Program-made: the position numbers and the translations under genes
Source of the DNA: an uncultured Granulosicoccaceae bacterium
GTDB lineage: Bacteria; Pseudomonadota; Gammaproteobacteria; CALCKW01
NCBI GenBank assembly: GCA_937941555.1
Contig: CALDHJ010000235.1
Coordinates: forward strand, 1 to 9,938
DNA length: 9,938 bases
Direction of reading: 5' to 3'
Shown here: piece after piece, positions 1 through 6,786 of the stretch
Layout: each line of letters starts with the position of its first letter
How positions within the stretch are numbered: position 1 is the stretch's first letter
The notes under the pieces: model-generated
Told to the model about the DNA's origin: nothing
The model's database searches: none
The model's input: the letters and a program-made list of their open reading frames with translations, nothing else

Positions 1-638
1 TGCAGGCACTCCGGGCCGTAGCAGCGGATGTGCCAGTGCCCGTGTGCCGCAAGCTTCTTGCGTTTGCGCTTGATCGCATTGCGCCGTTTGCTGCTGGTGT
101 GTTCGGTGTAATAGTCGGCGAATGGTTGTGTGGTTTTGTTCAGCACTGCGCGTTCGCTCTGGGCGAAGCGCTCGCAGGAAAAGCCCATGCGCTGCGCGGT
201 GTCGTCGATCATCTCGGCGATGGCAGATTTTCCGGTGACTTCGTGGAAACTGAACAGCGCTGCGCCTGATTCGCGGTGAATCCAGGCGAGCAGCGCCTCG
301 ATACTGCCATTCTCGTACCCGCTGCGCAGCAAGGGCACGCTCGACATCATGTGCGACGAATCGTAGTAGGTGGAGAGTTGTTTGACCGGCAGCCGCGGCG
401 TGTGGGCTGCGCGCAATGGCCACATCCCGGTCAGCAGATCACCTTGCCAGATGAAGGCAACCGAGACGTCGGACGTGTTCGTTGCGTCCAGCAGGGCGAA
501 AAAGGGTTCCGGGGCGTAATTGATGTTGTCTTCGGCCGCGTGACGGACCAGCTCTTCCCAGGCGGTGGTGTGGGCCGACATGGCGTCTCGCGAGCTTGCG
601 ATGGTGAGGGTGAAACCGACTGCACTGCTGATTGCCAT
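1..638 (-). CDS. GNAT-family acetyltransferase, CelD/BcsL-like (partial, C-terminus beyond left edge)
   Basis: An open reading frame on the minus strand starts at the ATG at 638-636 and stays open to the window edge (212 complete codons). The N-terminal part resembles the CelD/BcsL ('acetyltransferase involved in cellulose biosynthesis') branch of the GNAT superfamily: an early segment with W27 in an 'AWEEL' context, a strand ending in 'GMWPLR' (residues 71-76), and the strongly basic 'SSKRRNAIKRKRKKL' stretch (182-196) that opens the second half in this family. The acetyl-CoA-binding part should lie beyond the edge and cannot be checked. Family members are usually cytoplasmic and tied to polysaccharide or cell-envelope modification, so the acceptor is unknown. 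No clear Shine-Dalgarno precedes the ATG. An in-frame GTG at 668-666 is a weaker alternative, and an in-frame stop at 686-684 limits the N-terminus. The gene is divergent from oadG. The family call is by remembered sequence pattern. Confidence 0.68.
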   Translation of the reverse strand, partial: MAISSAVGFTLTIASSRDAMSAHTTAWEELVRHAAEDNINYAPEPFFALLDATNTSDVSVAFIWQGDLLTGMWPLRAAHTPRLPVKQLSTYYDSSHMMSSVPLLRSGYENGSIEALLAWIHRESGAALFSFHEVTGKSAIAEMIDDTAQRMGFSCERFAQSERAVLNKTTQPFADYYTEHTSSKRRNAIKRKRKKLAAHGHWHIRCYGPECL

Positions 639-947
639 GACCTGACCGTGACCGAGCGGGGATTGCACGCGTTGTTCGTGCTGTTACGTGCGTGGGTAGT
701 GTTGACTGTGGGGTGGTAGACGGTCAGGGCGCTTGCAACGTCTGCCAGCGAACCCCGGACTCGCACCCGCACCACCTTGGGGTTGTCTCAACAACCGTGC
801 CATCCGACCGCGGTGGAGGTGTTTGGTGAGCAAGGCGAATCGGTGGCCGCTTTGGCGTTCTGAATCCGGGTTGCGAGTGAGTGCGGGCTGCCAATGCGTT
901 TGAGGCGAAATGCAAACCGTATGCAAATATTTCAGGTGAAATTACAA

Positions 948-965
948 AATACAATGGTTTGTATT
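948..965. promoter_or_regulatory. Inverted repeat upstream of the oad promoter (possible operator)
   Basis: AATACAA-TGGT-TTGTATT is an exact 7-bp inverted repeat with a 4-base centre, in the AT-rich stretch immediately upstream of the candidate -35 box of the oad operon. The position fits a regulator-binding site. No regulator gene is adjacent, so its partner is unknown. It could also be chance in AT-rich DNA. Confidence 0.35.
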
Positions 966-975
966 GGTGTTGGCG

Positions 976-1005
976 CTGAAATTTGTCTGAATTTTGCGTT
1001 AAAAT
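976..1005 (+). promoter_or_regulatory. Candidate sigma-70 promoter for oadGAB
   Basis: A -35-like CTGAAA (976-981, 4 of 6 matches to TTGACA) is separated by 18 bases from a -10-like TAAAAT (1000-1005, 5 of 6 matches to TATAAT). Transcription would start near 1012 and give a leader of about 25 bases before the oadG ATG. A second -10-like TACAAT at 950-955 lacks a plausible -35 partner. The call rests on box similarity and position only. Confidence 0.4.
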
Positions 1006-1006
1006 G

Positions 1007-1018
1007 CACGAATTCGTG
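1007..1018. promoter_or_regulatory. Perfect 12-bp palindrome at the predicted oad transcription start
   Basis: CACGAATTCGTG is a perfect palindrome two bases downstream of the candidate -10 box and about 20 bases before the oadG start codon. A symmetric site over the transcription start is a typical repressor operator position. No regulator can be assigned from the sequence. Confidence 0.35.
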
Positions 1019-1037
1019 AGGTGGTGAGTGCAAAGGC

Positions 1038-1283
1038 ATGTCAGAGGCATTTGATCAGGGTGTGATGTTGATGGCGCTCGGCATGGGTACGGTGTTCGGG
1101 TTCCTGAGCCTTCTGGTCTGCGCGCTGATGTTGATGAGCCGCCTGCTGGCAGCCGACCCTGACGATGCGCTGGCTGCTGCCGAGCCCGCGTCGCCAGCGC
1201 CCACAGCCGATGGCATCGATGACCCTGAGCTGATCTCGGCCATAGTCGCCGCTGTGCACCGCTACCGCAACGAACGCACCTGA
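1038..1283 (+). CDS. oadG: Na+-translocating oxaloacetate decarboxylase, gamma subunit OadG
   Basis: An 81-aa small membrane protein. Residues 9-36 form a single hydrophobic helix containing the family-typical 'LGMGTVFGFLSLL' pattern. A short Ala/Pro-rich linker (about 39-58) and a polar C-terminal segment ending in 'IVAAVHRYRNE' follow. In the family, OadG anchors the complex, binds Zn2+ near its C-terminus and its tail docks onto the OadA association domain. Length and layout match known gamma subunits. It is the first gene of oadGAB, with 28 bases to oadA. The start is the ATG at 1038; purine-rich sequence before it (GAGGTGG at 1018-1024, AAAGG at 1031-1035) gives only modest Shine-Dalgarno support. 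The subunit family is secure from the two genes that follow. Confidence 0.9.
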   Translation: MSEAFDQGVMLMALGMGTVFGFLSLLVCALMLMSRLLAADPDDALAAAEPASPAPTADGIDDPELISAIVAAVHRYRNERT

Positions 1284-1311
1284 ACCGTTTTACTCTTTCG
1301 GATACTGACCC

Positions 1312-3117
1312 ATGGCCGGTTTGAAACTGACCGAGCTGGTGTTGCGCGATGCACACCAGTCCCTCTTCGCCACCCGTTTGCGACTCGAAGACATGCTGCC
1401 AGCCTGCGAGGCAATCGACAAAGCGGGCTACTGGTCTGTCGAGAGTTGGGGCGGTGCGACATTCGACGCCTGTATTCGGTACCTGGGCGAAGACCCCTGG
1501 GAGCGTTTGAGAACGCTCAAGGCGGCCATGCCGAACACACGCCAGCAAATGCTGTTGCGGGGCCAGAACCTTCTGGGTTACCGACACTACGCCGACGACG
1601 TGGTCGAGCGTTTTGTGGAACGCGCTGTAGCGAACGGCATGGACGTCTTCCGCATCTTTGATGCGCTGAACGATGTCCGCAATCTGCAGACGGCCATACG
1701 CGCGACCATCGCGAATGGCGCGCACGCGCAGGGGGCGATGAGCTACACCGTCAGTCCGGTGCACACGCTGGAGACCTGGGTCGACATGGGCAAACGGCTC
1801 GAGGACCTCGGTTGTCATTCGATCTGCATCAAGGACATGGCGGGCCTGATTACGCCTTATATGGCCTACGACCTGGTCTCGCGCCTGAAAGAGACAGTGC
1901 AGGTGCCCATTGCCCTGCACACCCACGCGACCACCGGGCTCTCGACCAGTGCGGTGGTGAAGGCCGTGGAAGCGGGCCTGGACATGGCCGACGGTGCGAT
2001 CTCGTCGATGAGCATGACCTACGGCAATTCGCCTACCGAATCGCTGGTCGCGATTTTCGAGGGCACCGAGCACGACACCGGATTCACCCAGGCTTCGCTT
2101 GCCCCCATCGCCGAGCATTTTCGCGCGGTGCGCAAAAAATACGCGAAGTTCGAGGGCGAATTGCGTGGCGTGGACGCTCGAATTCTGGCCGCGCAGGTGC
2201 CAGGCGGCATGCTCACCAACATGGAAAACCAGTTGCGCGAACAGGGCATGAGCGAACGCATGGACGAAGTCCTGGCCGAAGTGCCGCGGGTGCGCGAAGA
2301 TCTCGGCTTCGTGCCGCTGGTGACACCGACATCCCAGATCGTCGGGACACAGTCTGTGCTCAACGTCATGACCGGCGAGCGGTACAAGACCATCACCAAA
2401 GAGACAACCGGCGTGTTGCTGGGCGAATACGGCGCAACTCCGGCCCCCGTCAATGCAGATGTACAGAAAAAAGTACTCGAAGACGCTGATCACGCTGTCA
2501 TCGAGGGGCGACCGGCAGAATTGCTGCCCAATGAAATGCAAAGCCTGATCGACGAGCTGCAGGACATCGCCAAGGTGAAAGGTATTCAGCTCACGGAACA
2601 CGTCGACGAAGACGCGCTGATCCACCTGTTGTTTCCGCAGGTGGGCATGAAGTTTCTCCAGAATCGCGGAGACAGCAGTGTCTTTGAACCAGCGCCAACT
2701 GGTGCCGAGGTCGAGTTGCCGAGTGAAACACCGACCGCGTCCGACGGCAACTTCGTGCCCGAGATGTACCACGTCAATGTCAACGGCAATACCTACGAAG
2801 TGTCGGTGAGCACCGGTGGCGACGTGCACTACATCGCACCCGTCGCGTCTGGTGCGGCACCGACTGCCGCGGCCTCGCCGTCGCCGGCAGAAACGGGGGC
2901 GGCGGAAGCCATGCCATCGCCGCTTGCTGGCAACGTGTTCAAAATCCTGGTCTCTGAGGGTCAGCAGGTCGCGGTTGATGACGTGCTGGTAGTACTCGAA
3001 GCGATGAAGATGGAAACCGAAATCCGATCGCTCAAAGCCGGCACGGTGTCCCGCGTTGCGGTGCGTGAAGGCGATGCTGTAGCGCAGGGTGCCCCTTTGG
3101 TGTTCATCAGCGCATGA
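1312..3117 (+). CDS. oadA: Oxaloacetate decarboxylase alpha subunit OadA (carboxyltransferase + biotin carrier)
   Basis: A 601-aa soluble subunit that moves the carboxyl group of oxaloacetate to biotin, giving pyruvate. The TIM-barrel carboxyltransferase domain begins at 'LRDAHQS' and spans about residues 4-260. Expected metal-site residues are visible: D13, the lysine to be carbamylated K174 ('CIKDMAGL'), and H203 and H205 ('LHTHATTG'). The conserved carboxylase/association region runs to about 455. A Pro/Ala/Thr-rich linker (about 508-535) leads to a C-terminal biotinyl domain with the biotin-accepting K566 in 'EAMKMET'. Length is close to the enterobacterial OadA. Methylmalonyl-CoA and glutaconyl-CoA pumps use a different, CoA-binding carboxyltransferase, so an oxaloacetate-type enzyme is much more likely. 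The closely related pyruvate carboxylase subunit B is the other alternative, made unlikely by the flanking oadG and oadB. The oadA stop codon overlaps the oadB start. Confidence 0.93.
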   Translation: MAGLKLTELVLRDAHQSLFATRLRLEDMLPACEAIDKAGYWSVESWGGATFDACIRYLGEDPWERLRTLKAAMPNTRQQMLLRGQNLLGYRHYADDVVERFVERAVANGMDVFRIFDALNDVRNLQTAIRATIANGAHAQGAMSYTVSPVHTLETWVDMGKRLEDLGCHSICIKDMAGLITPYMAYDLVSRLKETVQVPIALHTHATTGLSTSAVVKAVEAGLDMADGAISSMSMTYGNSPTESLVAIFEGTEHDTGFTQASLAPIAEHFRAVRKKYAKFEGELRGVDARILAAQVPGGMLTNMENQLREQGMSERMDEVLAEVPRVREDLGFVPLVTPTSQIVGTQSVLNVMTGERYKTITKETTGVLLGEYGATPAPVNADVQKKVLEDADHAVIEGRPAELLPNEMQSLIDELQDIAKVKGIQLTEHVDEDALIHLLFPQVGMKFLQNRGDSSVFEPAPTGAEVELPSETPTASDGNFVPEMYHVNVNGNTYEVSVSTGGDVHYIAPVASGAAPTAAASPSPAETGAAEAMPSPLAGNVFKILVSEGQQVAVDDVLVVLEAMKMETEIRSLKAGTVSRVAVREGDAVAQGAPLVFISA

Positions 3118-4247
3118 CCGACGCCCTGTATATGCTCTGGCAATCCACGGGTATTGCCAACGTCACACTGCCACAGCTCGTCATGATCGCGGTGGGGGGC
3201 GGGCTGCTCTACCTCGCAATTGCACGGCGGTTCGAACCGCTGTTGCTGGTGCCCATCGGCTTTGGGTGCGTGCTGAGCAATATCCCCGTCGCGGGAATCG
3301 GCGGCCCGGACGGTTTGCTTGGCATGCTGTACAGCGTTGGCCTCGAAACCGGTATTTTCCCGCTTCTGATTTTCATGGGGGTCGGCGCGCTTACGGATTT
3401 CTCGGCGCTGATCGCGAGACCCAGCATGTTGCTGCTTGGTGCAGCAGCGCAATTCGGCATTTTCGGCACACTGCTCGGGGCGCTGTTGCTGAACGGTCTG
3501 CCTGGCTTCGACTTCAGCATCGATCAGGCCGCAGCCATCGCCATCATCGGCGGGGCGGACGGGCCGACCGCGATATTCGTCAGTGCCAGGCTTGCGCCGG
3601 AGCTGCTCGGTGCGATTGCGGTGGCTGCCTACTCTTACATGGCATTGGTGCCGATCATTCAGCCGCCCATCATGCGTGCCTTGACGACCGAAGCCGAGCG
3701 GGCGCTGCCAATGGCCCAGTTGCGCACTGTCAGCAAACGTGAACAGATTGCCTTTCCCTTGCTCGTTCTCGGGCTGTCGGCCTTGCTGTTACCTGACGCG
3801 ACACCGCTGATCGGTATGCTCTGTTTCGGCAATCTGCTGCGGGTGTCGGGCGTGGTCGATCGACTGAGTCAGGCTGCGCAAAACGAAATCATCAACATCG
3901 TGACGATTTTTCTCGGTCTCGCGGTGGGATCGAAACTTTCAGCGGATCAGTTTCTGAGTGTCGAGACGCTCGGTATCCTCGCGCTGGGAGCGGTGGCATT
4001 TTCAGTCGGAACGGCGGCAGGCGTGATCATGGCCAAGCTGATCAACCGACTCAGCTCAGACCCGGTCAACCCCTTGATTGGTGCCGCAGGTGTCTCGGCC
4101 GTGCCCATGGCGGCACGCGTGGCCAACAAGGTCGGCCTTGAAGCCAACTCCCAGAACTTCCTCCTCATGCATGCCATGGGCCCCAACGTCGCCGGTGTGA
4201 TCGGATCGGCTGTTGCGGCTGGCATTCTGCTCGCCGTTCTCGGCTGA
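3114..4247 (+). CDS. oadB: Na+-translocating decarboxylase beta subunit OadB
   Basis: A 377-aa polytopic inner-membrane protein with many hydrophobic segments. It decarboxylates carboxybiotin on OadA and couples this to outward Na+ transport. The signature '[10 protein letters not shown]' (residues 146-155) is present, with D149 at the position of the essential Asp203 of the Klebsiella enzyme. The second conserved region has N319, G323 and S328 with the same spacing as Klebsiella N373, G377 and S382, followed by 'AVPMAARV'. The Na+-path residues I can place are therefore present. It starts inside the oadA stop (ATGA overlap at 3114-3117), indicating translational coupling. The protein is about 55 residues shorter than the Klebsiella beta subunit, as in the compact methylmalonyl- and glutaconyl-CoA decarboxylase beta subunits. 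No citrate lyase or citrate transporter gene is adjacent, unlike the classical citrate-fermentation cluster. Confidence 0.93.
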   Translation: MTDALYMLWQSTGIANVTLPQLVMIAVGGGLLYLAIARRFEPLLLVPIGFGCVLSNIPVAGIGGPDGLLGMLYSVGLETGIFPLLIFMGVGALTDFSALIARPSMLLLGAAAQFGIFGTLLGALLLNGLPGFDFSIDQAAAIAIIGGADGPTAIFVSARLAPELLGAIAVAAYSYMALVPIIQPPIMRALTTEAERALPMAQLRTVSKREQIAFPLLVLGLSALLLPDATPLIGMLCFGNLLRVSGVVDRLSQAAQNEIINIVTIFLGLAVGSKLSADQFLSVETLGILALGAVAFSVGTAAGVIMAKLINRLSSDPVNPLIGAAGVSAVPMAARVANKVGLEANSQNFLLMHAMGPNVAGVIGSAVAAGILLAVLG

Positions 4248-4270
4248 CACCCACTCCTGACCAAGACCTT

Positions 4271-4306
4271 GCGGGGTGCCCGACTGATTCAATTCGGGCA
4301 TTCCGC
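4271..4306 (+). terminator. Strong hairpin behind oadB (possible transcript end, no T tract)
   Basis: GCGGGGTGCCCGA (4271-4283) pairs with TCGGGCATTCCGC (4294-4306) over 13 base pairs, two of them G-U, closing a 10-base loop. It begins 23 bases after the oadB stop. No run of T follows, so it is not a textbook intrinsic terminator. It could protect the 3' end of the oad mRNA or act with Rho. The candidate -10 box of the next operon lies 17 bases further on. Confidence 0.5.
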
Positions 4307-4544
4307 GTCGGGGTCTATTCGCTATAGTGATCGAGCGCAAGCCGGTACGACGGTTCTGACATTCGGCATGCGTGCACGTCCGCACGTGCGCCTGCCGCGG
4401 ACTGTGCTTCCGTTTAACTTGTATTTCCACATACACTGCGAGGTGGGTGTCGAGGTGTGAGCCGCGGGGCACTCGGGCCGCACAATTCGGGTGTCGGCTT
4501 CGAATCTACTGAATGGCGATCAGTCCTGGTCAGGAGGAGTGGAG
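4307..4544 (+). promoter_or_regulatory. Promoter and long leader region ahead of the di-heme cytochrome gene
   Basis: The stretch holds no convincing gene. A -10-like TATAGT (4323-4328, 5 of 6 matches) sits just behind the oadB hairpin, but its upstream region (4300-4306) has no good -35 box. A second AT-richer patch at 4408-4437 contains TACACT (4432-4437, 4 of 6) with only a weak TTCCGT (4408-4413) upstream. Use of the first box would give a 5' leader of about 210 bases. The leader includes an 8-bp palindrome, GCACGTGC (4382-4389), and a GAGGTG direct repeat (4440-4445 and 4452-4457). I recognise no known riboswitch. Confidence 0.35.
4532..4538 (+). promoter_or_regulatory. Shine-Dalgarno site that fixes the di-heme cytochrome start
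   Basis: AGGAGGA lies 6 bases before the ATG at 4545. This near-perfect ribosome binding site is the reason to prefer that ATG over the in-frame GTG at 4491, which would add 18 residues with no domain character and no ribosome binding site. Confidence 0.75.
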
Positions 4545-6767
4545 ATGAGCACATTGCAGCAAGCACGTTGGGAGTCGCGTTGGCAGCGCCTCAAGATCGG
4601 TTTGATCCTGTTTGCGGTGGTGTTCGGTCTGGCCAAGCTGTTCTCGGACCCCGTTCAAACCCTCGTCAGCGCAATACGTTCACCCCAACTGCCGGCAGCG
4701 CCCGTTGTCGAGTCTCAGGTCTTTCTCGAGCAGGGCTGGGATCAAGGCACTCGCGAGGAATACCACCATATCTCCCAGGGCAGCCGGACTCTGCCGGTAC
4801 CCTACCGCTGGTTTGCAGCCCTGGCTCAACCCTCCGACTGGGCCGTTGGTTCCCTGTTTGCGTCAGACGATCTGTTTGCCGACCCCGACTACCTGACGCG
4901 ATTTGGCTTCCTCATCGACCAGAGTGGGTGTGATGCCGGCAGCTACGCAAGCTGGCGAGTGCATCAAGGCAAGCGTTTGCCTAAGGCTGTGGACTGTGAT
5001 GATGGAACCTTGCCCCCATATCGCGCGGAAGCGGTCGACGGCAACCCGAGGCGAACGGATGATCCGCCGGTTCCGATCGGATTCAGTTTGTCGGGCGAAC
5101 AGCCTCTTGATGGGCTGTATGGCCGGCGCACAGCCATCGGGTTGACCTGTGCGGCGTGCCATACCGGCAGCCTGATGCACAATGGCACCCAGTTCATCGT
5201 CGAGGGTGGGCCGGGCAATGCGGACTTTGGTCTCTTCTCCAAGACGCTTGCCGCCGCTATTGGCCAGACACTGATTTCGTCGCAGCTGCCTGTGCTCGAT
5301 GGCCGGTTTCGTGGTTTTGCGGGCCGGGTTCTCGGTGATGCCGATTCACCGGGCGCGCGCGAAACCCTGCGCAAGGACATGGCCAGCGCCGTCGCCGTCC
5401 TCAAGCAGTTCCAGCACCGATTCGAAGTGCCCGAGGGGAGCGGCCGTCTTGACGCGTTGTCGCGCATCGGCAACCGCGTGTTCTCACGCAACATGCGCCG
5501 ACCCGACAATTACGCTCCGATCAATGCCCCCGTCAGCTATCCCCACATCTGGACCGCGAGCTGGTTCGACTGGGTTCAGTACGACGGGTCCATCATGAAC
5601 CCATTGGTGCGCAATGCCGGCGAAGCCCTTGGCGTTGGGGCCACCATGAACACGCTGGCTGGTGAGGATGAAGGTCGCCTCGCAACAGGCATCCCAATGG
5701 AGAAGCTCGCGTGGGTCGAGACGGCGCTGCGCGGCAGCAGCTTCACGGCTGAAAAACAGGATGGTTTGCTCGCACCGAAGTGGAACCCGGACGCGTTTGG
5801 GGCGATTGATCCCGATGACATCGTAGCCGGGCGCGCGCTCTACGATCAGAACTGTGCGTCCTGCCACTTGCCGGCCTTCGGCAGCGCCGCATTCTGGTCA
5901 CCCACCACGACCGAGGGTAAAACGAGCTATCAGTGGCGACCATTCAAGTGGACCGATCTTGATGGAGTCGAACAGGCCTACGACGGCACGCTCCTACGTT
6001 TGAAAGCCATTAGCCTAGAACAGATCGGCACGGATCCGCTGCAGTCGAGCCTGCTCGACGCGCGCTACCTCGACACTACATCACGCAGTGCACACGGCGA
6101 TCGACCGGCTGAACCCGCGTTGGGCGCCAATGCCGAGATGTGCGTGCCGGTCTACACGGAAAAGCCCTACGACGCGGACGGACAGTACGCAGACGGGTCC
6201 ACACACAAGAAATACCGCAAGCGGTATGCGATGGCCCGGGTTGAAGATTCACCCAGCACGGCGTTTGGTGTGGCCTTGGGTGCGGCCACCACCGCTGCCA
6301 TCGAAGCAACCTTCAAGAGCACGGGTGCATCGCCTGACCAACAGGCTGAATACTGGACCGATCGCCCGAACTGTTTTCGGACCGGTGCAGGCTACAAGGC
6401 GCGACCACTGAACGGCGTCTGGGCAACTGGGCCGTTTCTGCACAATGGCTCTGTGCCCACGCTTGATCACCTGTTGGGTCCGGTTGAAGATCGACCCGAG
6501 CAGGTCGTGCTTGGGAGCCCTGAATTCGACACCGAGAAAGTAGGCATCAAACAGCCGGATCGTGTGCGCCGTTCGGAAGGGTCCGACTATGACCGCAATG
6601 GCCGATTCGTGCTTGACACCCGCTTGCCAGGCAACAGCAACCGCGGACACGAATTCTCGGACAGCTTTGACGCGTCACGGGCGAAGAAGCCGCAGGGTGG
6701 GGTGATTGGCCCGGCACTCGACGCCGATGAACGGCGGCAACTGATCGCGTTTCTCAAGACACTTTGA
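4545..6767 (+). CDS. Membrane-anchored di-heme c-type cytochrome, RoxA/MauG/CcpA-like
   Basis: 740 aa. A basic N-terminus is followed by one hydrophobic segment (about 16-33), an uncleaved anchor or signal that places the rest outside the cytoplasm. There are two heme c motifs: C202-A-A-C-H206 ('LTCAACHTG') and C437-A-S-C-H441 ('NCASCHLPAFG'). Between them are an aromatic-rich segment with W336, W340 and W343 and the 'RNAGEALGV' block (356-364). Near the end, 'GVWATGPFLHNGSVPTL' (624-640) supplies H633, the likely second axial ligand of the C-terminal heme. This order is that of bacterial di-heme peroxidases and of the rubber oxygenases RoxA/RoxB. By recollection RoxA has its heme histidines at 195 and 394 and a distal histidine at 641, so this protein is closer in size and layout to that branch than to the roughly 330-residue CcpA. 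Four further cysteines (C129, C151, C533, C610) could form disulfides. Whether it is a peroxidase, an oxygenase or an electron carrier cannot be told. A P450 gene follows after 19 bases. Confidence 0.85.
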   Translation: MSTLQQARWESRWQRLKIGLILFAVVFGLAKLFSDPVQTLVSAIRSPQLPAAPVVESQVFLEQGWDQGTREEYHHISQGSRTLPVPYRWFAALAQPSDWAVGSLFASDDLFADPDYLTRFGFLIDQSGCDAGSYASWRVHQGKRLPKAVDCDDGTLPPYRAEAVDGNPRRTDDPPVPIGFSLSGEQPLDGLYGRRTAIGLTCAACHTGSLMHNGTQFIVEGGPGNADFGLFSKTLAAAIGQTLISSQLPVLDGRFRGFAGRVLGDADSPGARETLRKDMASAVAVLKQFQHRFEVPEGSGRLDALSRIGNRVFSRNMRRPDNYAPINAPVSYPHIWTASWFDWVQYDGSIMNPLVRNAGEALGVGATMNTLAGEDEGRLATGIPMEKLAWVETALRGSSFTAEKQDGLLAPKWNPDAFGAIDPDDIVAGRALYDQNCASCHLPAFGSAAFWSPTTTEGKTSYQWRPFKWTDLDGVEQAYDGTLLRLKAISLEQIGTDPLQSSLLDARYLDTTSRSAHGDRPAEPALGANAEMCVPVYTEKPYDADGQYADGSTHKKYRKRYAMARVEDSPSTAFGVALGAATTAAIEATFKSTGASPDQQAEYWTDRPNCFRTGAGYKARPLNGVWATGPFLHNGSVPTLDHLLGPVEDRPEQVVLGSPEFDTEKVGIKQPDRVRRSEGSDYDRNGRFVLDTRLPGNSNRGHEFSDSFDASRAKKPQGGVIGPALDADERRQLIAFLKTL

Positions 6768-6786
6768 GCTTCGAGAGGAATACAGC

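Larger units (their letters stand above)
639..1037. other. Divergent intergenic region between the GNAT gene and oadG
   Basis: About 400 bases without a convincing gene. The half next to the GNAT gene (639-890) is GC-rich; the short minus-strand frames crossing it show no recognisable protein pattern. It contains a small perfect hairpin, GGTTGT-ctca-ACAACC, at 781-796, not followed by a T run. From about 908 to 1006 the base composition changes abruptly to AT-rich. This part holds a repeated ATGCAAA (910-916 and 921-927), a 7-bp inverted repeat (948-965), a candidate sigma-70 promoter (976-1005) and a 12-bp palindrome (1007-1018), all pointing to control of the oad operon. I found no tRNA-like cloverleaf. 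Confidence 0.6.

Noticed and set aside
30..719. Two plus-strand open frames of 79 and 147 codons at the left edge
   Set aside because: They mirror the minus-strand GNAT gene, which has family-consistent sequence. Their own translations resemble nothing and they have no ribosome binding sites.
781..796. Hairpin GGTTGT-ctca-ACAACC as a terminator
   Set aside because: It lies between divergent genes, where no transcript is expected to end, and no T tract follows. Most likely chance or a minor structural element.
1812..2489. A 225-codon plus-strand frame inside oadA
   Set aside because: Shifted frame of oadA, Arg/Gly/His-rich, with no independent start signal.
724..2829. A 701-codon open frame on the minus strand covering oadA and the intergenic region
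   Set aside because: It is antisense to oadA, whose product is recognised along its full length. Its translation is rich in His, Arg, Cys and Gln with no domain pattern. It is a mirror-frame artefact of GC-rich codon use.
4269..4460. Possible small protein (63 codons) upstream of the di-heme cytochrome
   Set aside because: It begins inside the hairpin behind oadB, has no ribosome binding site and no recognisable sequence.
4491..4544. Extending the di-heme cytochrome to the in-frame GTG at 4491
   Set aside because: No ribosome binding site at 4491, while AGGAGGA sits six bases before the ATG at 4545. The extra 18 residues would precede the hydrophobic anchor without any function.
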